64,000 nucleotides of DNA from Brevibacillus ruminantium (GTDB lineage: Bacteria; Bacillota; Bacilli; Brevibacillales; Brevibacillaceae), in assembly GCF_023746555.1 (NCBI RefSeq), contig NZ_CP098755.1, forward strand, positions 2,367,001-2,431,000, in the 5' to 3' direction. Below are positions 8,638-17,268 of this stretch, one piece after another. The position numbers and the translations under genes are program-made. Position 1 is the stretch's first letter, and each line of letters starts with the position of its first letter. The notes beneath the pieces were generated by a model. The model made no database searches and was not told the DNA's origin. It saw only the letters and a program-made list of their open reading frames with translations.

Positions 8638-8713
8638 ATTTTATGTTTATTTCATCTGCACTTTATCTTTATCCTGGGCGATTACACTCTTTACCGGAAG
8701 GAGGAGAGAAAGG

Positions 8714-9376
8714 ATGAAGAAAGGTGTCCCGATCCTTACATTTATTCTGTCTGCGGTGTTGATCGTTCTTCTGTATAACATCTGTTCAGGGAATGGTGCA
8801 GCAAGCGTAACCAGCCATCACCAGCAGGGGAAGGTATATAAAATCGTGATTGATCCCGGACATGGCGGCAAGGATCACGGCGCGACAGGCGCCAGCGGAC
8901 GTTTAGAGAAGGATTTTACGCTGCAGCTGGCTCGCAAGGTGGAGGAATTGGCGAAACAAGAGCCGCGATTCGAGGTGTATCTCACCCGGACGGATGATGG
9001 TTTTCTATCTTCAATTGACCGGGAAAGACCGGAATTCGCCAACCAACTGGGCGCGGATTTGTTCATATCTATTCACGGCAATACGTACGAGGACCCTAGC
9101 GTTTCGGGTACGGAAACCTACTATTACCACGAAGATTCCTTGTCCTTGGCTGAAATCATGCAAAAGCATATGGTCCAAGCAAATGGATTTCGGGATCGGG
9201 GAGTAAAAAAAGAGGATTTTTTCGTCGTGAAGGATACGAACATGCCGGCGGTTCTAATTGAAATGGGGTATTTAACAAATCCGCAAGAAGAGAAAGAAAT
9301 GTTGACGGAAGAAGTCCAATACCGGATGGCAAACTCCATTCTGGACGGAATTAAAGAAGTTCTAAAATTAACTTGA
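8714..9376 (+). CDS. N-acetylmuramoyl-L-alanine amidase (Amidase_3, CwlD-like)
   Basis: 220 residues with an N-terminal signal anchor (PILTFILSAVLIVLLYNI). The zinc amidase fold is marked by VIDPGHGGKDHGATG (first His ligand), the glutamate in RLEKDFTLQL, ISIHGN (second His) and the catalytic VLIEMGYLTNPQEE. It cleaves the bond between muramic acid and the stem peptide outside the membrane. The start follows GGAGGAGAGAAAGG. It is the first gene of a five-gene run, ten bases before the SGNH lipoprotein. Length and lack of binding repeats resemble CwlD, but sporulation use is not shown. Confidence 0.92.
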   Translation: MKKGVPILTFILSAVLIVLLYNICSGNGAASVTSHHQQGKVYKIVIDPGHGGKDHGATGASGRLEKDFTLQLARKVEELAKQEPRFEVYLTRTDDGFLSSIDRERPEFANQLGADLFISIHGNTYEDPSVSGTETYYYHEDSLSLAEIMQKHMVQANGFRDRGVKKEDFFVVKDTNMPAVLIEMGYLTNPQEEKEMLTEEVQYRMANSILDGIKEVLKLT

Positions 9377-9386
9377 AGAGAGGAAC

Positions 9387-10067
9387 ATGATCATGAAAAA
9401 AATGAATTCGACTTTATTGATTGGTAGCATCGCGCTTGTATTGGCGGCATGCGGAAACGAACCTGCAAGCCCGAATCCGCAGCAACTGTCGCCTCAAGCC
9501 CAAGAACAGAAAGGGGCTTCTGCGGGGGCAACCACAACCTCGTTTCAATCGCTCTTTCAAAACAGCGTATTTTTGGGAGACTCCATTACGGAGGGTATGT
9601 CTTTTCATGATGTGCTAGATGAGGGCAATGTACTGGCAGGCGCAGGAAAAACGGCGGAGTTTGCGCTGAAAGATATCGACGAGTTGAGCCGGCGAAACCC
9701 GAAACATATTTTTATCCAATTGGGATCGGATGACATTTTGTGGCCTACCGACAATCCGAAAGAGTACTCTCTAAAAAACTACGCGAAACTGATCGGTCTG
9801 ATCAAGGAGAAACTGCCGCAGGCAGATATTACGCTGCTAACAGTAACCCCCGTGACATCGGAAGCGGAAAGGCAAGAACCGCGCTACGGAAAGATAAATG
9901 AATATAATCAAGGGTTAAAAGAACTGGCGGGAAAAGAACATGTCGGATTTATCGATTTATCCCCGATATTTTCAAATGGTTCTGACCTGTACGATTCGGA
10001 CGGCATTCATTTTAAACCTGAGTACTACACGCGCTTGTTGGATCTGCTGAAAGATCAAGTGAAATAG
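9387..10067 (+). CDS. SGNH/GDSL-family hydrolase lipoprotein
   Basis: 226 residues. The signal peptide ends in a lipobox, ALVLAAC, so it should be anchored on the outer face of the membrane. SGNH block I is VFLGDSITEGM (nucleophile Ser) and block V is DSDGIHFKP (catalytic Asp and His). Block III reads LGSDDI, with Asp where the family normally has the oxyanion-hole Asn (GxND), a notable change. Related proteins work with MBOAT acyltransferases to add or remove O-acetyl groups on cell-wall glycans. It lies between an amidase and an MBOAT gene in one operon. An ATG two codons in (9393) is a possible alternative start. Confidence 0.85.
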   Translation: MIMKKMNSTLLIGSIALVLAACGNEPASPNPQQLSPQAQEQKGASAGATTTSFQSLFQNSVFLGDSITEGMSFHDVLDEGNVLAGAGKTAEFALKDIDELSRRNPKHIFIQLGSDDILWPTDNPKEYSLKNYAKLIGLIKEKLPQADITLLTVTPVTSEAERQEPRYGKINEYNQGLKELAGKEHVGFIDLSPIFSNGSDLYDSDGIHFKPEYYTRLLDLLKDQVK

Positions 10068-10101
10068 CTGCACACGGGTCAACCTTTTTGGAGGTGTAAT
10101 C

Positions 10102-11508
10102 TTGGTCTTTAGCAGTCTCATCTTTCTTTTCCTTTTCTTGCCGGTCACCCTATTGATCTATTATGTTTCGCCGGCGAAGCTGCGAAATGCCGTCCTGCTT
10201 GTCACGAGTCTGATCTTCTATGCATGGGGAGAGCCGTTATACATTTTCATCATGATCTTTTCTACCGTGTTCGATTATTTCAACGGGCTGCTGATCGACA
10301 GGTACAGACATCGAAAAACGATCGCCCGAGTGGCATTTATCGGTTCGATGGCAGGCAGTCTGAGCATTCTCGGCTTTTTTAAATATGCTGGTTTTGTTGT
10401 GGACAATATCAATCAGCTGTTTCATCTGCAAATACAAACAGCCGATCTGCCGCTGCCGGTGGGCATATCATTCTATACATTCCAAACGATGTCCTATGTA
10501 GTGGACGTATATCTGAACAGAGTGCCGGTACAACGGAATATCGTCTCATTCGGAGCGTACGTGACGATGTTTCCACAGCTTGTAGCCGGTCCGATCGTCA
10601 AATACGGCGATATCGCGGGGCAGCTTATTTCCCGTAAAGTGACGCTGGATCGTTTTGGCGAAGGGGCGGAGCTGTTTATCAAAGGCCTCGCAAAAAAAGT
10701 GCTGTTTGCCAATAATATCGGATTGCTCTGGGTAAGCGTAAAAGGGACGCCGACCGAGGAATTGACCGTACTTTCCGCTTGGCTAGGCATTCTTGCCTTT
10801 ACGTTGCAAATCTATTTCGATTTCAGCGGGTATTCCGATATGGCGCGCGGGCTTGGCAAAATGTTCGGGTTCGATTTCATGGAAAACTTTCGTTACCCTT
10901 ATATCTCCAGGAGTGTGACGGAATTTTGGCGCAGATGGCATATTTCGCTGGGCAGCTGGTTTCGGGAGTACGTTTATATACCGCTGGGCGGCAACCGTTT
11001 AGGGCTGTGGAAACAGTTCCGGAATTTATGGGTGGTATGGTTTTTAACGGGCTTATGGCATGGCGCCAGCTGGAACTTTATCGTCTGGGGACTGTATTTC
11101 GGTTTCTTTGTGGGAATGGAGAAGCTGTTTCTTTTCAAATGGCTTGGGCGCAAACCCGCTTTTGTCGGCCATGTCTATACGCTTCTGATCGTCATCTTCG
11201 GCTGGGTCTTGTTTGAAATGGACCATTTGGCTTCCGCTTGGCGTTTCATAGAAGTGATGTTCGGTTTTGGCGGGCACGGTTTTTCAGATCGGCAGGCGCT
11301 CTATGCTTTGTCCACGAATCTCGTATTGCTTAGCGTATTGGCGATTTGTGCGACTCCGCTCCCTGGAAAGGCATTATCCTTCATGAAGGAAAGAGGGGGA
11401 ATAAGCGGAGTGATCACCGTTCCGCTTATCTATTTCCTATTGATGGTTCTGTCGACGGCCTATTTGGTCAATGAAACCTACAACCCGTTTCTATATTTTC
11501 GATTTTAA
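10102..11508 (+). CDS. MBOAT family O-acyltransferase (AlgI/PatA-like)
   Basis: 468 residues starting at TTG (10102) after GGAGGTGTAATC; the start FSSLIFLFLFLPVTLL is typical of AlgI proteins. About a dozen hydrophobic segments run through the chain. The conserved histidines are H280 in WRRWHISLGSWFREY and the catalytic H320 in TGLWHGASWNF. These enzymes pass an acyl (usually acetyl) group across the membrane to an extracytoplasmic acceptor. The partners that complete transfer, an SGNH hydrolase and an AlgX/DHHW protein, are encoded on either side. The acceptor (peptidoglycan, teichoic-type polymer or exopolysaccharide) cannot be read from sequence. Confidence 0.94.
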   Translation: MVFSSLIFLFLFLPVTLLIYYVSPAKLRNAVLLVTSLIFYAWGEPLYIFIMIFSTVFDYFNGLLIDRYRHRKTIARVAFIGSMAGSLSILGFFKYAGFVVDNINQLFHLQIQTADLPLPVGISFYTFQTMSYVVDVYLNRVPVQRNIVSFGAYVTMFPQLVAGPIVKYGDIAGQLISRKVTLDRFGEGAELFIKGLAKKVLFANNIGLLWVSVKGTPTEELTVLSAWLGILAFTLQIYFDFSGYSDMARGLGKMFGFDFMENFRYPYISRSVTEFWRRWHISLGSWFREYVYIPLGGNRLGLWKQFRNLWVVWFLTGLWHGASWNFIVWGLYFGFFVGMEKLFLFKWLGRKPAFVGHVYTLLIVIFGWVLFEMDHLASAWRFIEVMFGFGGHGFSDRQALYALSTNLVLLSVLAICATPLPGKALSFMKERGGISGVITVPLIYFLLMVLSTAYLVNETYNPFLYFRF

Positions 11509-11519
11509 GGGAGGCGGCT

Positions 11520-12668
11520 ATGGACAGTTACGATAAAACCAACAGAAAGTTGCCGGGTCTATTGCTGCTGCTGTTTATTAGTGTGATCGCCGCTCTTAAT
11601 CTATTTGCGCCGGATCGCACATTTTCGGAATCAGAAAACCGGATGCTGGAACAGTTGCCGCATTTTTCATGGAAAACATTGATGGCGGGAACATTCACTT
11701 CCGATTTCGAGAAATATGTATCCGATCAATTTGTCTTGCGAGACCTATGGATTGAGGCGAAATCGGAGACGGACCGCATCATGGGGAAAAAGGAGAGCAA
11801 CGGGGTTTACTTGGGTAAGGACGGGTTTATGCTGAAAAAATTTACACCGCCATCAGACGAGGACTTGAAGGAAAAAATAGCAGCGATCCATGCATTTTGT
11901 GACGCTACCCCCGATCTGACTAAATACATGATGCTCGTTCCCACGGCGCAAAGCGTTTTGACGGACAAACTTCCCTCTTATGCTTCGGATAATGGCGAGC
12001 TTGCTTACAGGGAGAAGGTCCAACGCTCTCTCCGTGAGAATCTTCAAATTGTCGATGTCTATCCAGCACTAGCTGGCAAGCGGGAACAATCCCTTTTTTA
12101 TAAGACGGATCACCACTGGACAACGACGGGCGCTTACGAGGCCTATCAGGTGTTGGGCCGGGAGATGGGGTTTGAACCGAAAGTCAAAGATGATTTCCGT
12201 ATTGAAAAAGTCACGGATACCTTTTACGGTTCTCTGTATTCCAAGAGCGGTTACAGACACGTAAAGCCCGACAGCATTGAGTTCTTTTTGCCAAAGGATA
12301 ACGGAAGATCCAGCGTAGAGTATGTGGACGAGCAACAGAGCACAGACTCCCTGTATGCGATGGAAAATTTAAGGAAAAAGGACAAGTACGCTGTCTTTCT
12401 CAACGGAAACCACGGCCTGATCAAAATAACGACAGGGAATCGAGAGGGTAGAAAACTCCTAGTTGTCAAAGACTCTTATGCCAACAGCTTTCTCCCTTTT
12501 TTAGCCGAGCATTTTCAAGAGATGTATGTCGTTGATCTCAGATATTATGAGGGGAATCTTCAGAAACTTATTTTGGAACAGCACTTGAACGAAATGCTTT
12601 TGCTTTACAATGTCCAGACGTTTTTTGAAGATCCGTCAATCCAAACTTTGGCAGATCAAGCAGAGTGA
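11520..12668 (+). CDS. DHHW-motif (AlgX/AlgJ-like) secreted protein
   Basis: 382 residues with an N-terminal membrane anchor (GLLLLLFISVIAALNLF). The family motif DHHWTTTGAYEAY begins at D197, and the serine region KDSYANSFLPFLAEHF follows near 320. Proteins of this group are SGNH-like acyltransferases that act with an AlgI-type MBOAT outside the membrane. The gene starts 11 bases after the MBOAT gene, behind GGGAGGCGGCT. It is thus the probable periplasmic-side transferase of the cassette, giving the operon two SGNH-like proteins. Confidence 0.88.
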   Translation: MDSYDKTNRKLPGLLLLLFISVIAALNLFAPDRTFSESENRMLEQLPHFSWKTLMAGTFTSDFEKYVSDQFVLRDLWIEAKSETDRIMGKKESNGVYLGKDGFMLKKFTPPSDEDLKEKIAAIHAFCDATPDLTKYMMLVPTAQSVLTDKLPSYASDNGELAYREKVQRSLRENLQIVDVYPALAGKREQSLFYKTDHHWTTTGAYEAYQVLGREMGFEPKVKDDFRIEKVTDTFYGSLYSKSGYRHVKPDSIEFFLPKDNGRSSVEYVDEQQSTDSLYAMENLRKKDKYAVFLNGNHGLIKITTGNREGRKLLVVKDSYANSFLPFLAEHFQEMYVVDLRYYEGNLQKLILEQHLNEMLLLYNVQTFFEDPSIQTLADQAE

Positions 12669-12700
12669 GAGGGAACTGAGTGAGAATGGGAGGAAAGGAT

Positions 12701-13192
12701 ATGATCACAGGTTATCGTTACAGGAAATGGCTGCTATCATTGCTTGCATGCATCTTTCTATTTGGCGTGATAACGGGATGCTCTAGTGAAGGAGATGAGA
12801 CCCCGACTGGTACAGCAATCGAGGTTGGAGAACACATCAAGCAAGCCGTAAATCTGGAGGAAATGAAGCAAGGTGATATGGCTAAGCTGCAAAAGCTCTA
12901 TCACATTGCTCCGGAAGCAGTCGAGGATTTCATCCTGTTTACCTCTTCGTCCAATGTGAGGGCGGAAGAACTCTTGGTACTAAAAGTGAAAGACCTGAAT
13001 CAGGTAGATGACGTCAAAGAGAATGTGCAAAAGCGAATCGAGGCGCAGACACTCAAATTCAGAGACTATCGCCCGGAAGAATATCAGCTCATGGAAAAAC
13101 ATGTCTGGAAGGTGAACGGCAAATTTGTTCTGTTCGTGGTCTCCAAAAATGCCGAACAAATTGAACATGCATTTGATGAGGCTCTTCAGTAA
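12701..13192 (+). CDS. DUF4358 lipoprotein
   Basis: 163 residues from the ATG at 12701, which follows GGGAGGAAAGGAT; the frame opens seven codons earlier without such a site. A signal peptide ends at the lipobox GVITGC. The rest, with MAKLQKLYHIAPEAVEDFILF and AEELLVLKVKDLNQVDDVK, matches the DUF4358 pattern, a family often found behind MBOAT and DHHW genes in Firmicutes. Its function is unknown; as a surface lipoprotein encoded last in the cassette, it may stabilise or regulate the acylation complex. Confidence 0.82.
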   Translation: MITGYRYRKWLLSLLACIFLFGVITGCSSEGDETPTGTAIEVGEHIKQAVNLEEMKQGDMAKLQKLYHIAPEAVEDFILFTSSSNVRAEELLVLKVKDLNQVDDVKENVQKRIEAQTLKFRDYRPEEYQLMEKHVWKVNGKFVLFVVSKNAEQIEHAFDEALQ

Positions 13193-13257
13193 TCACGAGA
13201 AAAAACAAAAATTGAAATAGGCTGAGAGCATGGAACTGAATGCAAATATTGTACAAA

Positions 13258-13292
13258 AATCCCCCAGAAAAATTGAAAATCAGGGGGATTCT
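13258..13292. terminator. Bidirectional terminator, envelope cassette / TSUP gene
   Basis: AATCCCCC (13258-13265) pairs with GGGGGATT (13283-13290) around a 17-base loop, with T-rich tails in both directions. It lies between the convergent DUF4358 and permease genes. Confidence 0.8.
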
Positions 13293-13310
13293 TTACAACT
13301 TTTCGTCATC

Positions 13311-14027
13311 CTAAAAACTGGATAGTAACAAATATGATCCAGTAAAGAGGAGAATTAAGTATGTTACGAGCTTGAATACTCTTTGACTTATCCATTTAAA
13401 CAAGAGCTGTCCAAGGAATATGCCCACAAACAGGGGAGGAACCGCGATCATTGACGAAACCCAAACCTCGTTATTTGTTCCATCAAAGGATATCTGCATG
13501 AGTAAACTAATAAAATAAACAAATAAATAATAGGCCAAAGTCGTGCTGCGAAGCGTTTCCTTTCTCGTTCCAACTCCAGAAAAATAAAGGAGCAAAGGAG
13601 GTCCGGGCACCCCTATGCTTGTTGTTAGCAAGCCAGAGATTCCACCAGTGAAAGCGTCTCTAAACTTCGTTTGGCGTATCGTCAGTCTAAAAATGAGAAG
13701 CATAGTTGATAAAAGGATAAGGCTACCAACTGCAAATTTTAACCATTGCACGTCTACATAAAGATATATAACCAATCCGAATAATAATCCAATTAAGCTG
13801 CCTTTTATCAGTCTAACTAACAAAGAATGATCAATCTCTTTTCTAATTTTATAAATCATCACAATGGAAATACAAAGAGAGAGGATGATGTTTATTTGTA
13901 TGGCTGTGTGGGCCGGATAAAGCAGGAACAGAAATGGTGTACCGATAATTGAGAAGCCATAACCAGTACTTGTTTGCAGCAATGCAGCAACAAGAACGAT
14001 CAAGACAAGGAAAATCCAGTCTTCCAT
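13311..14027 (-). CDS. TSUP (TauE/SafE) family membrane permease
   Basis: 238 residues from the ATG at 14027, which begins just before the first membrane helix (WIFLVLIVLVAALLQTSTGYGFSIIG). The frame stays open to 14126 and no start has a clear ribosome site, so the N terminus is uncertain. About seven to eight hydrophobic segments and the loop TGGISGLLTTSIGVPGPPLLLY fit the sulphite/organosulphur exporter family. Transport substrate unknown. A TATAAT sequence lies just upstream of 14126, which would suit a start near 14027-14051. Confidence 0.85.
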   Translation of the reverse strand: MEDWIFLVLIVLVAALLQTSTGYGFSIIGTPFLFLLYPAHTAIQINIILSLCISIVMIYKIRKEIDHSLLVRLIKGSLIGLLFGLVIYLYVDVQWLKFAVGSLILLSTMLLIFRLTIRQTKFRDAFTGGISGLLTTSIGVPGPPLLLYFSGVGTRKETLRSTTLAYYLFVYFISLLMQISFDGTNNEVWVSSMIAVPPLFVGIFLGQLLFKWISQRVFKLVTYLILLFTGSYLLLSSF

Positions 14028-14171
14028 AGTAGATAGACACATCGCTTTCATCACTTTTGTTAGAAAATCAGGCTGATTGTATTGTTTTCCTGGAGCTGAC
14101 AAGCCTCCATTCCCCAGAGTAATCATCTATATTCTATCATTATACAAGATTTGGATACCTCGGTTTATAAT

Positions 14172-14222
14172 AAAATAGCAGTAGCTTTTGACAAAATATG
14201 TCGAAGACTACCGCTATTTTTT
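14172..14222 (-). terminator. Terminator downstream of the GNAT gene
   Basis: AAAATAGC-GTAG and CTAC-GCTATTTT (one mismatch) form a long stem with A/T runs on both sides. Read on the minus strand it follows the GNAT stop at 14243 by about 20 bases. Confidence 0.65.
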
Positions 14223-14242
14223 ATCTTTCGAACCCTGTTTGT

Positions 14243-14692
14243 TCAACTTTTTAACTCCAAGTGAAGGAGGGGAAATGGTTGTCCTGAGCTGTCTAATTCT
14301 GATCTTCCAACCTGAATAAATCCAAGTCGTTTGTAAAATGCGTAAGCTCCATCGTTTTGCTCATTCACATCAACTTGAAGGTTCTTTCCTTTTATTTTTA
14401 CAGCGTGATGAATGAGTCTGCTTCCTATACCCTTACCATGGTATTTTGGGTCTACGAACAACATCTCTATCTTCGTTCCGTCAAGCCCAATAAAACCTGC
14501 AGGTTCTGCATCTTCATTTACTTCCAACCAAATCTCAACTTCTCTTAGTGCCCCATTTTTTACCATGTCATGATAAAATTCAATATCCTTTTCCGTCAGA
14601 AAGGTATGGGTATGAACTACAGCCTGATACCAAATATCCACTAATCGATCATGATCTTTCTCTTGATATGCTACAATTCCGTATGACATCAT
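14243..14692 (-). CDS. GNAT family N-acetyltransferase
   Basis: 149 residues, a complete single-domain GNAT. Motif A is seen in MLFVDPKYHGKGIGSRLIHHAV and motif B in VNEQNDGAYAFYKRLGFIQVGRSELD; the tail PFPLLHLEL is typical of YjaB/PhnO-like members. The ATG (one of two adjacent) follows GGGAGGATAA. The amine substrate is unknown. The next gene upstream on the same strand begins at 14959, so the two may be transcribed together. Confidence 0.88.
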   Translation of the reverse strand: MMSYGIVAYQEKDHDRLVDIWYQAVVHTHTFLTEKDIEFYHDMVKNGALREVEIWLEVNEDAEPAGFIGLDGTKIEMLFVDPKYHGKGIGSRLIHHAVKIKGKNLQVDVNEQNDGAYAFYKRLGFIQVGRSELDSSGQPFPLLHLELKS

Positions 14693-14716
14693 TTATCCTC
14701 CCTTTGTTCATTGGAT

Positions 14717-14959
14717 TTACTTATCCCCACGAATTTCGGCCACAATCAGATAGATTATCCCAGTAATGAAAAACACACCGGCAAAAACCGGAAGCAGCCA
14801 AGCATAGGTCTCCTCTACGATCCATGAAAATAGCACGGAATCAAAGCCATATTCCCTGGAACTGAAGATTGAAGCTCCTAAGTAATAAGCCGCAAATAAG
14901 AGCGTCGCACAAAAACAAAAACCAAGGCCAGTCAAACGACGAGACAAAGCAAGCACCAT
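14717..14959 (-). CDS. Small membrane protein, unknown
   Basis: 80 residues with two clear membrane helices: GLGFCFCATLLFAAYYLGAS (about 11-30) and WLLPVFAGVFFITGIIYLIV (about 54-73), and a charged tail AEIRGDK. No family recognised. It lies 24 bases before the GNAT gene on the same strand and ribosome-site support for the ATG is weak (AAGG directly upstream). The clean helix pattern argues that it is a real gene. Confidence 0.55.
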   Translation of the reverse strand: MVLALSRRLTGLGFCFCATLLFAAYYLGASIFSSREYGFDSVLFSWIVEETYAWLLPVFAGVFFITGIIYLIVAEIRGDK

Positions 14960-14969
14960 CCTTAACGTT

Positions 14970-15240
14970 TTATAAGTAAAAAACTAGCCAATTTTTTCCG
15001 TAAGCAGTAGTGGATTGGCGTTTCGCATGGGCTACAGAATCCCGCCCATATTGTCCCGGGGGGGCCAAAATCCGTATGGTCCGCATCGTCGTGCCCAGTA
15101 TCGCATAGGCTCTGCCCATTTGTTCCAGAGGAAATGCTGTTTTGACTGTGACCGTCCGGGCTGGTTGAAACACGCTGGCGAACACATTTCGACGTTACCT
15201 GGTAGTACGTTTTGGGAAAGTTTGGGTTTCTCGACTGCCA
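14970..15240 (-). pseudogene. Possible relic of an MDR-type quinone oxidoreductase C terminus
   Basis: In one minus-strand frame the segment VTVKTAFPLEQMGRAYAIL resembles the end of zinc-independent quinone oxidoreductases (a FPLEQ-x-x-xA helix before the last strand). The flanking frames break up immediately. No start or ribosome site is seen. The resemblance is short, so this is only a suggestion that the 300-base gap holds a decayed gene. Confidence 0.3.
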
Positions 15241-15267
15241 TCTACCGTATCTCATTAGCATGATTTC

Positions 15268-16116
15268 CTATTTTGAGATATCTACGAAACCCTCTCCGAA
15301 TACATCGCGAGCATCATGAATCGTTACAAAAGCGTCCTTATCGGTTTTGCGAATAATTTTCTTGAGCGCGGGTACTTCCTGTTTCGTAATGACTGTATAG
15401 AGAATTTCTTTTGGCTCTTTCGTATAATAGCCATAGCCTGTAAGCACTGTCACACCTCGATTTAGCTCGATACTAATCCGTTCGGCAATTTCGTTCTGTT
15501 TTAGCGAAACGATCGTAATTGCTTTTTTCGGATTCAATCCTTCCACGACAAAATCCATCACCTTGGTAGCTACGAATAACATGAGGATTGTCAGCATCAT
15601 TTTTTCGAACCCAATGATGAATAAAGACGCGAAAACTACAATTAAATCGAAAAATAACAAAGCATAACTAACGTTCCAACTCAAATATTTATTTGCAATC
15701 TTGGCGAGAATGCCTGTCCCTGCAGAGGTTCCTCCCACGCGAACGATCAGTCCAATGCCCAAACCGATGATCACTCCGCCGAAAATAGCATTAATCGTTG
15801 GTTCATGCGAGGAAATGCTCCAGGTTTTTGTGAGATGCAAAAAAACAGAGAGAAGCGCAACGACAATGACCGTATAAATCGTCGTTAATTTCCCAAGAAA
15901 ACGGTACCCCACTATGATGAGAAATGAATTGATCAACAAACTCGTCAGCCAAGGCTCCCATTGAAAAAGGTAATACAAAATAATGGTAACGCCGGTAACG
16001 CCGCCTTCACCAAAATGCTGGGGAATCACAAATAAATTAATCCCGAGTGCAAACAAGAACGAACCAATGACCAGTGCTGCAATATCAAAAAACTTGTTGT
16101 TATCTGGTAAAGCCAT
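15268..16116 (-). CDS. YitT family membrane protein (DUF161 + DUF2179)
   Basis: 282 residues of normal family length. The N-terminal half has five or six membrane helices, beginning VIGSFLFALGINLFVIPQHFGEGGVTG, a signature of YitT proteins, and GGTSAGTGILAKIANKYL. The C-terminal DUF2179 domain (about 215-280) is soluble: VSLKQNEIAERISIELNRGVT and the closing KEILYTVITKQEVPALKKII. Function is unknown; a transport role is usually suggested. The ATG follows GAGGGATAA. It stands alone. Confidence 0.92.
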   Translation of the reverse strand: MALPDNNKFFDIAALVIGSFLFALGINLFVIPQHFGEGGVTGVTIILYYLFQWEPWLTSLLINSFLIIVGYRFLGKLTTIYTVIVVALLSVFLHLTKTWSISSHEPTINAIFGGVIIGLGIGLIVRVGGTSAGTGILAKIANKYLSWNVSYALLFFDLIVVFASLFIIGFEKMMLTILMLFVATKVMDFVVEGLNPKKAITIVSLKQNEIAERISIELNRGVTVLTGYGYYTKEPKEILYTVITKQEVPALKKIIRKTDKDAFVTIHDARDVFGEGFVDISK

Positions 16117-16456
16117 TTATCCCTCAACCATCCTTTTCCAACCGTGTACGTTCGAGCTCCTTTCACTCCATTGAGTGGAAGGCTTTTAATCAGATAATTT
16201 AATCACGGCCTCTCATCTTTTTCAAGTTATTTCAGTAATGGAAACGAAAAGAGGTGTCTCCGACCTCTCCGGAACAATTACTGCAGGCACGTAAGGATCG
16301 GTTATCAGATGTCCCGGGGAAAGGGGGAATGTAAAATGTGTACAACGTAAAACGCCGGCTGATAGCCGACGTGTTGCAATTCGTGCTTATTTACATAGAC
16401 CTTTCATATTTTAGAGGTAGAAGTTTTCGTACATAATACGACGAATGTACATCATT
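16117..16456. other. Intergenic region (340 bases)
   Basis: Holds the leader of the YitT gene and a short hairpin, CGCCGGCT-GAT-AGCCGACG (about 16351-16370, one mismatch), which could end a transcript. No gene, tRNA or known riboswitch is recognised here. Confidence 0.4.
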
Positions 16457-16624
16457 TTACTTTCTCAATTTTAGTTCTTCAATTTCCTTTGCAAGAACGG
16501 CTACTTGTCTTCTGAGGTCTTTTGTTGGTTCAGTAATTTTTCGTCCTATAACTATGGCTGTACATAATATCAGCCCAATAAAAGCGAGGAACGAAACAAA
16601 AAAGTAAACATTAACCCCAATCAT
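16457..16624 (-). CDS. 55-residue membrane-anchored coiled-coil peptide
   Basis: The frame starts at ATG 16624 behind GAGGTGTCGTT and ends TAA at 16457. One membrane helix (VYFFVSFLAFIGLILCTAIVIG, about 6-27) is followed by a charged, heptad-like segment (LRRQVAVLAKEIEELKLRK). This layout is seen in many small membrane-associated proteins; no family is recognised. The good ribosome site and coherent layout support it despite its size. Confidence 0.55.
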   Translation of the reverse strand: MIGVNVYFFVSFLAFIGLILCTAIVIGRKITEPTKDLRRQVAVLAKEIEELKLRK

Positions 16625-16778
16625 AACGACACCTCATTTACAATTTGATTATGAAGCCACGTTATTGAAATTTTAACACAAATCTGAAATGAACAGTTAT
16701 AATCAAAAGGGCGAAAAGATCATCAGCATTACGAAATGAAGTGATTGCATAGTCTCCCATGCATAATATGGAGGAATA

Positions 16779-17240
16779 ATGAAAAAGAGTGTGCTATTGA
16801 TGGTGTTATCACTCACTCTCTTGACGCTCGTAAGTCAAAGAGAGGAGACGTTGTCACCTGCAAAAGAAACAGTGAGCAAAAATCAGTGGGGGACCGAAAA
16901 GGTTGTCGTTTACCTCGACGAGGATAGTCCTTTCTACGCGCCAGAGAATAAGATTTTCTTATCATTAATAAACCAATCTGTCAAAAAATTTAACGCTCGG
17001 GACAAAGAAGGGTTTTTGGATATGTTTAACGATCCTGAATTCTATGAACCGGTTTACGACCATCTTGTAATGGAAAAAGACGCAAAAATTATCTCTGTAA
17101 TGAATCCGCGATTTAGAAAAGAGAATGATCTCGTTACTGTAACTGTTGATAAAAAATGTTCGATAGATTATGAATGCGGTGGTACGGAGTACAGTTTTAT
17201 GGAATTTGGGAATGAGTGGAAATTGATATTTATAGACTAA
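16779..17240 (+). CDS. Predicted secreted protein, unknown family
   Basis: 153 residues after GGAGGAATA. The first 20 residues (KKSVLLMVLSLTLLTLVS) form a signal peptide without a lipobox cysteine. The mature part has a segment like NTF2/DUF4878-type folds (SVKKFNARDKEGFLDMFND) and ends EFGNEWKLIFID, a strand pattern common to such domains, with two cysteines in KKCSIDYECGG. Function unknown. A hairpin follows the stop, suggesting a single-gene transcript. Confidence 0.65.
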   Translation: MKKSVLLMVLSLTLLTLVSQREETLSPAKETVSKNQWGTEKVVVYLDEDSPFYAPENKIFLSLINQSVKKFNARDKEGFLDMFNDPEFYEPVYDHLVMEKDAKIISVMNPRFRKENDLVTVTVDKKCSIDYECGGTEYSFMEFGNEWKLIFID

Positions 17241-17268
17241 AAAACTTATTTTTCGACATTACGCTAAC

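Noticed and set aside
15015-15263. 82-codon plus-strand frame
   Set aside because: Odd composition, no start signal, opposite to a possible MDR relic.
16240-16340. Riboswitch in the leader region near the YitT gene
   Set aside because: Short complementary stretches (GAGGT/ACCTC) exist, but no known riboswitch core could be matched.
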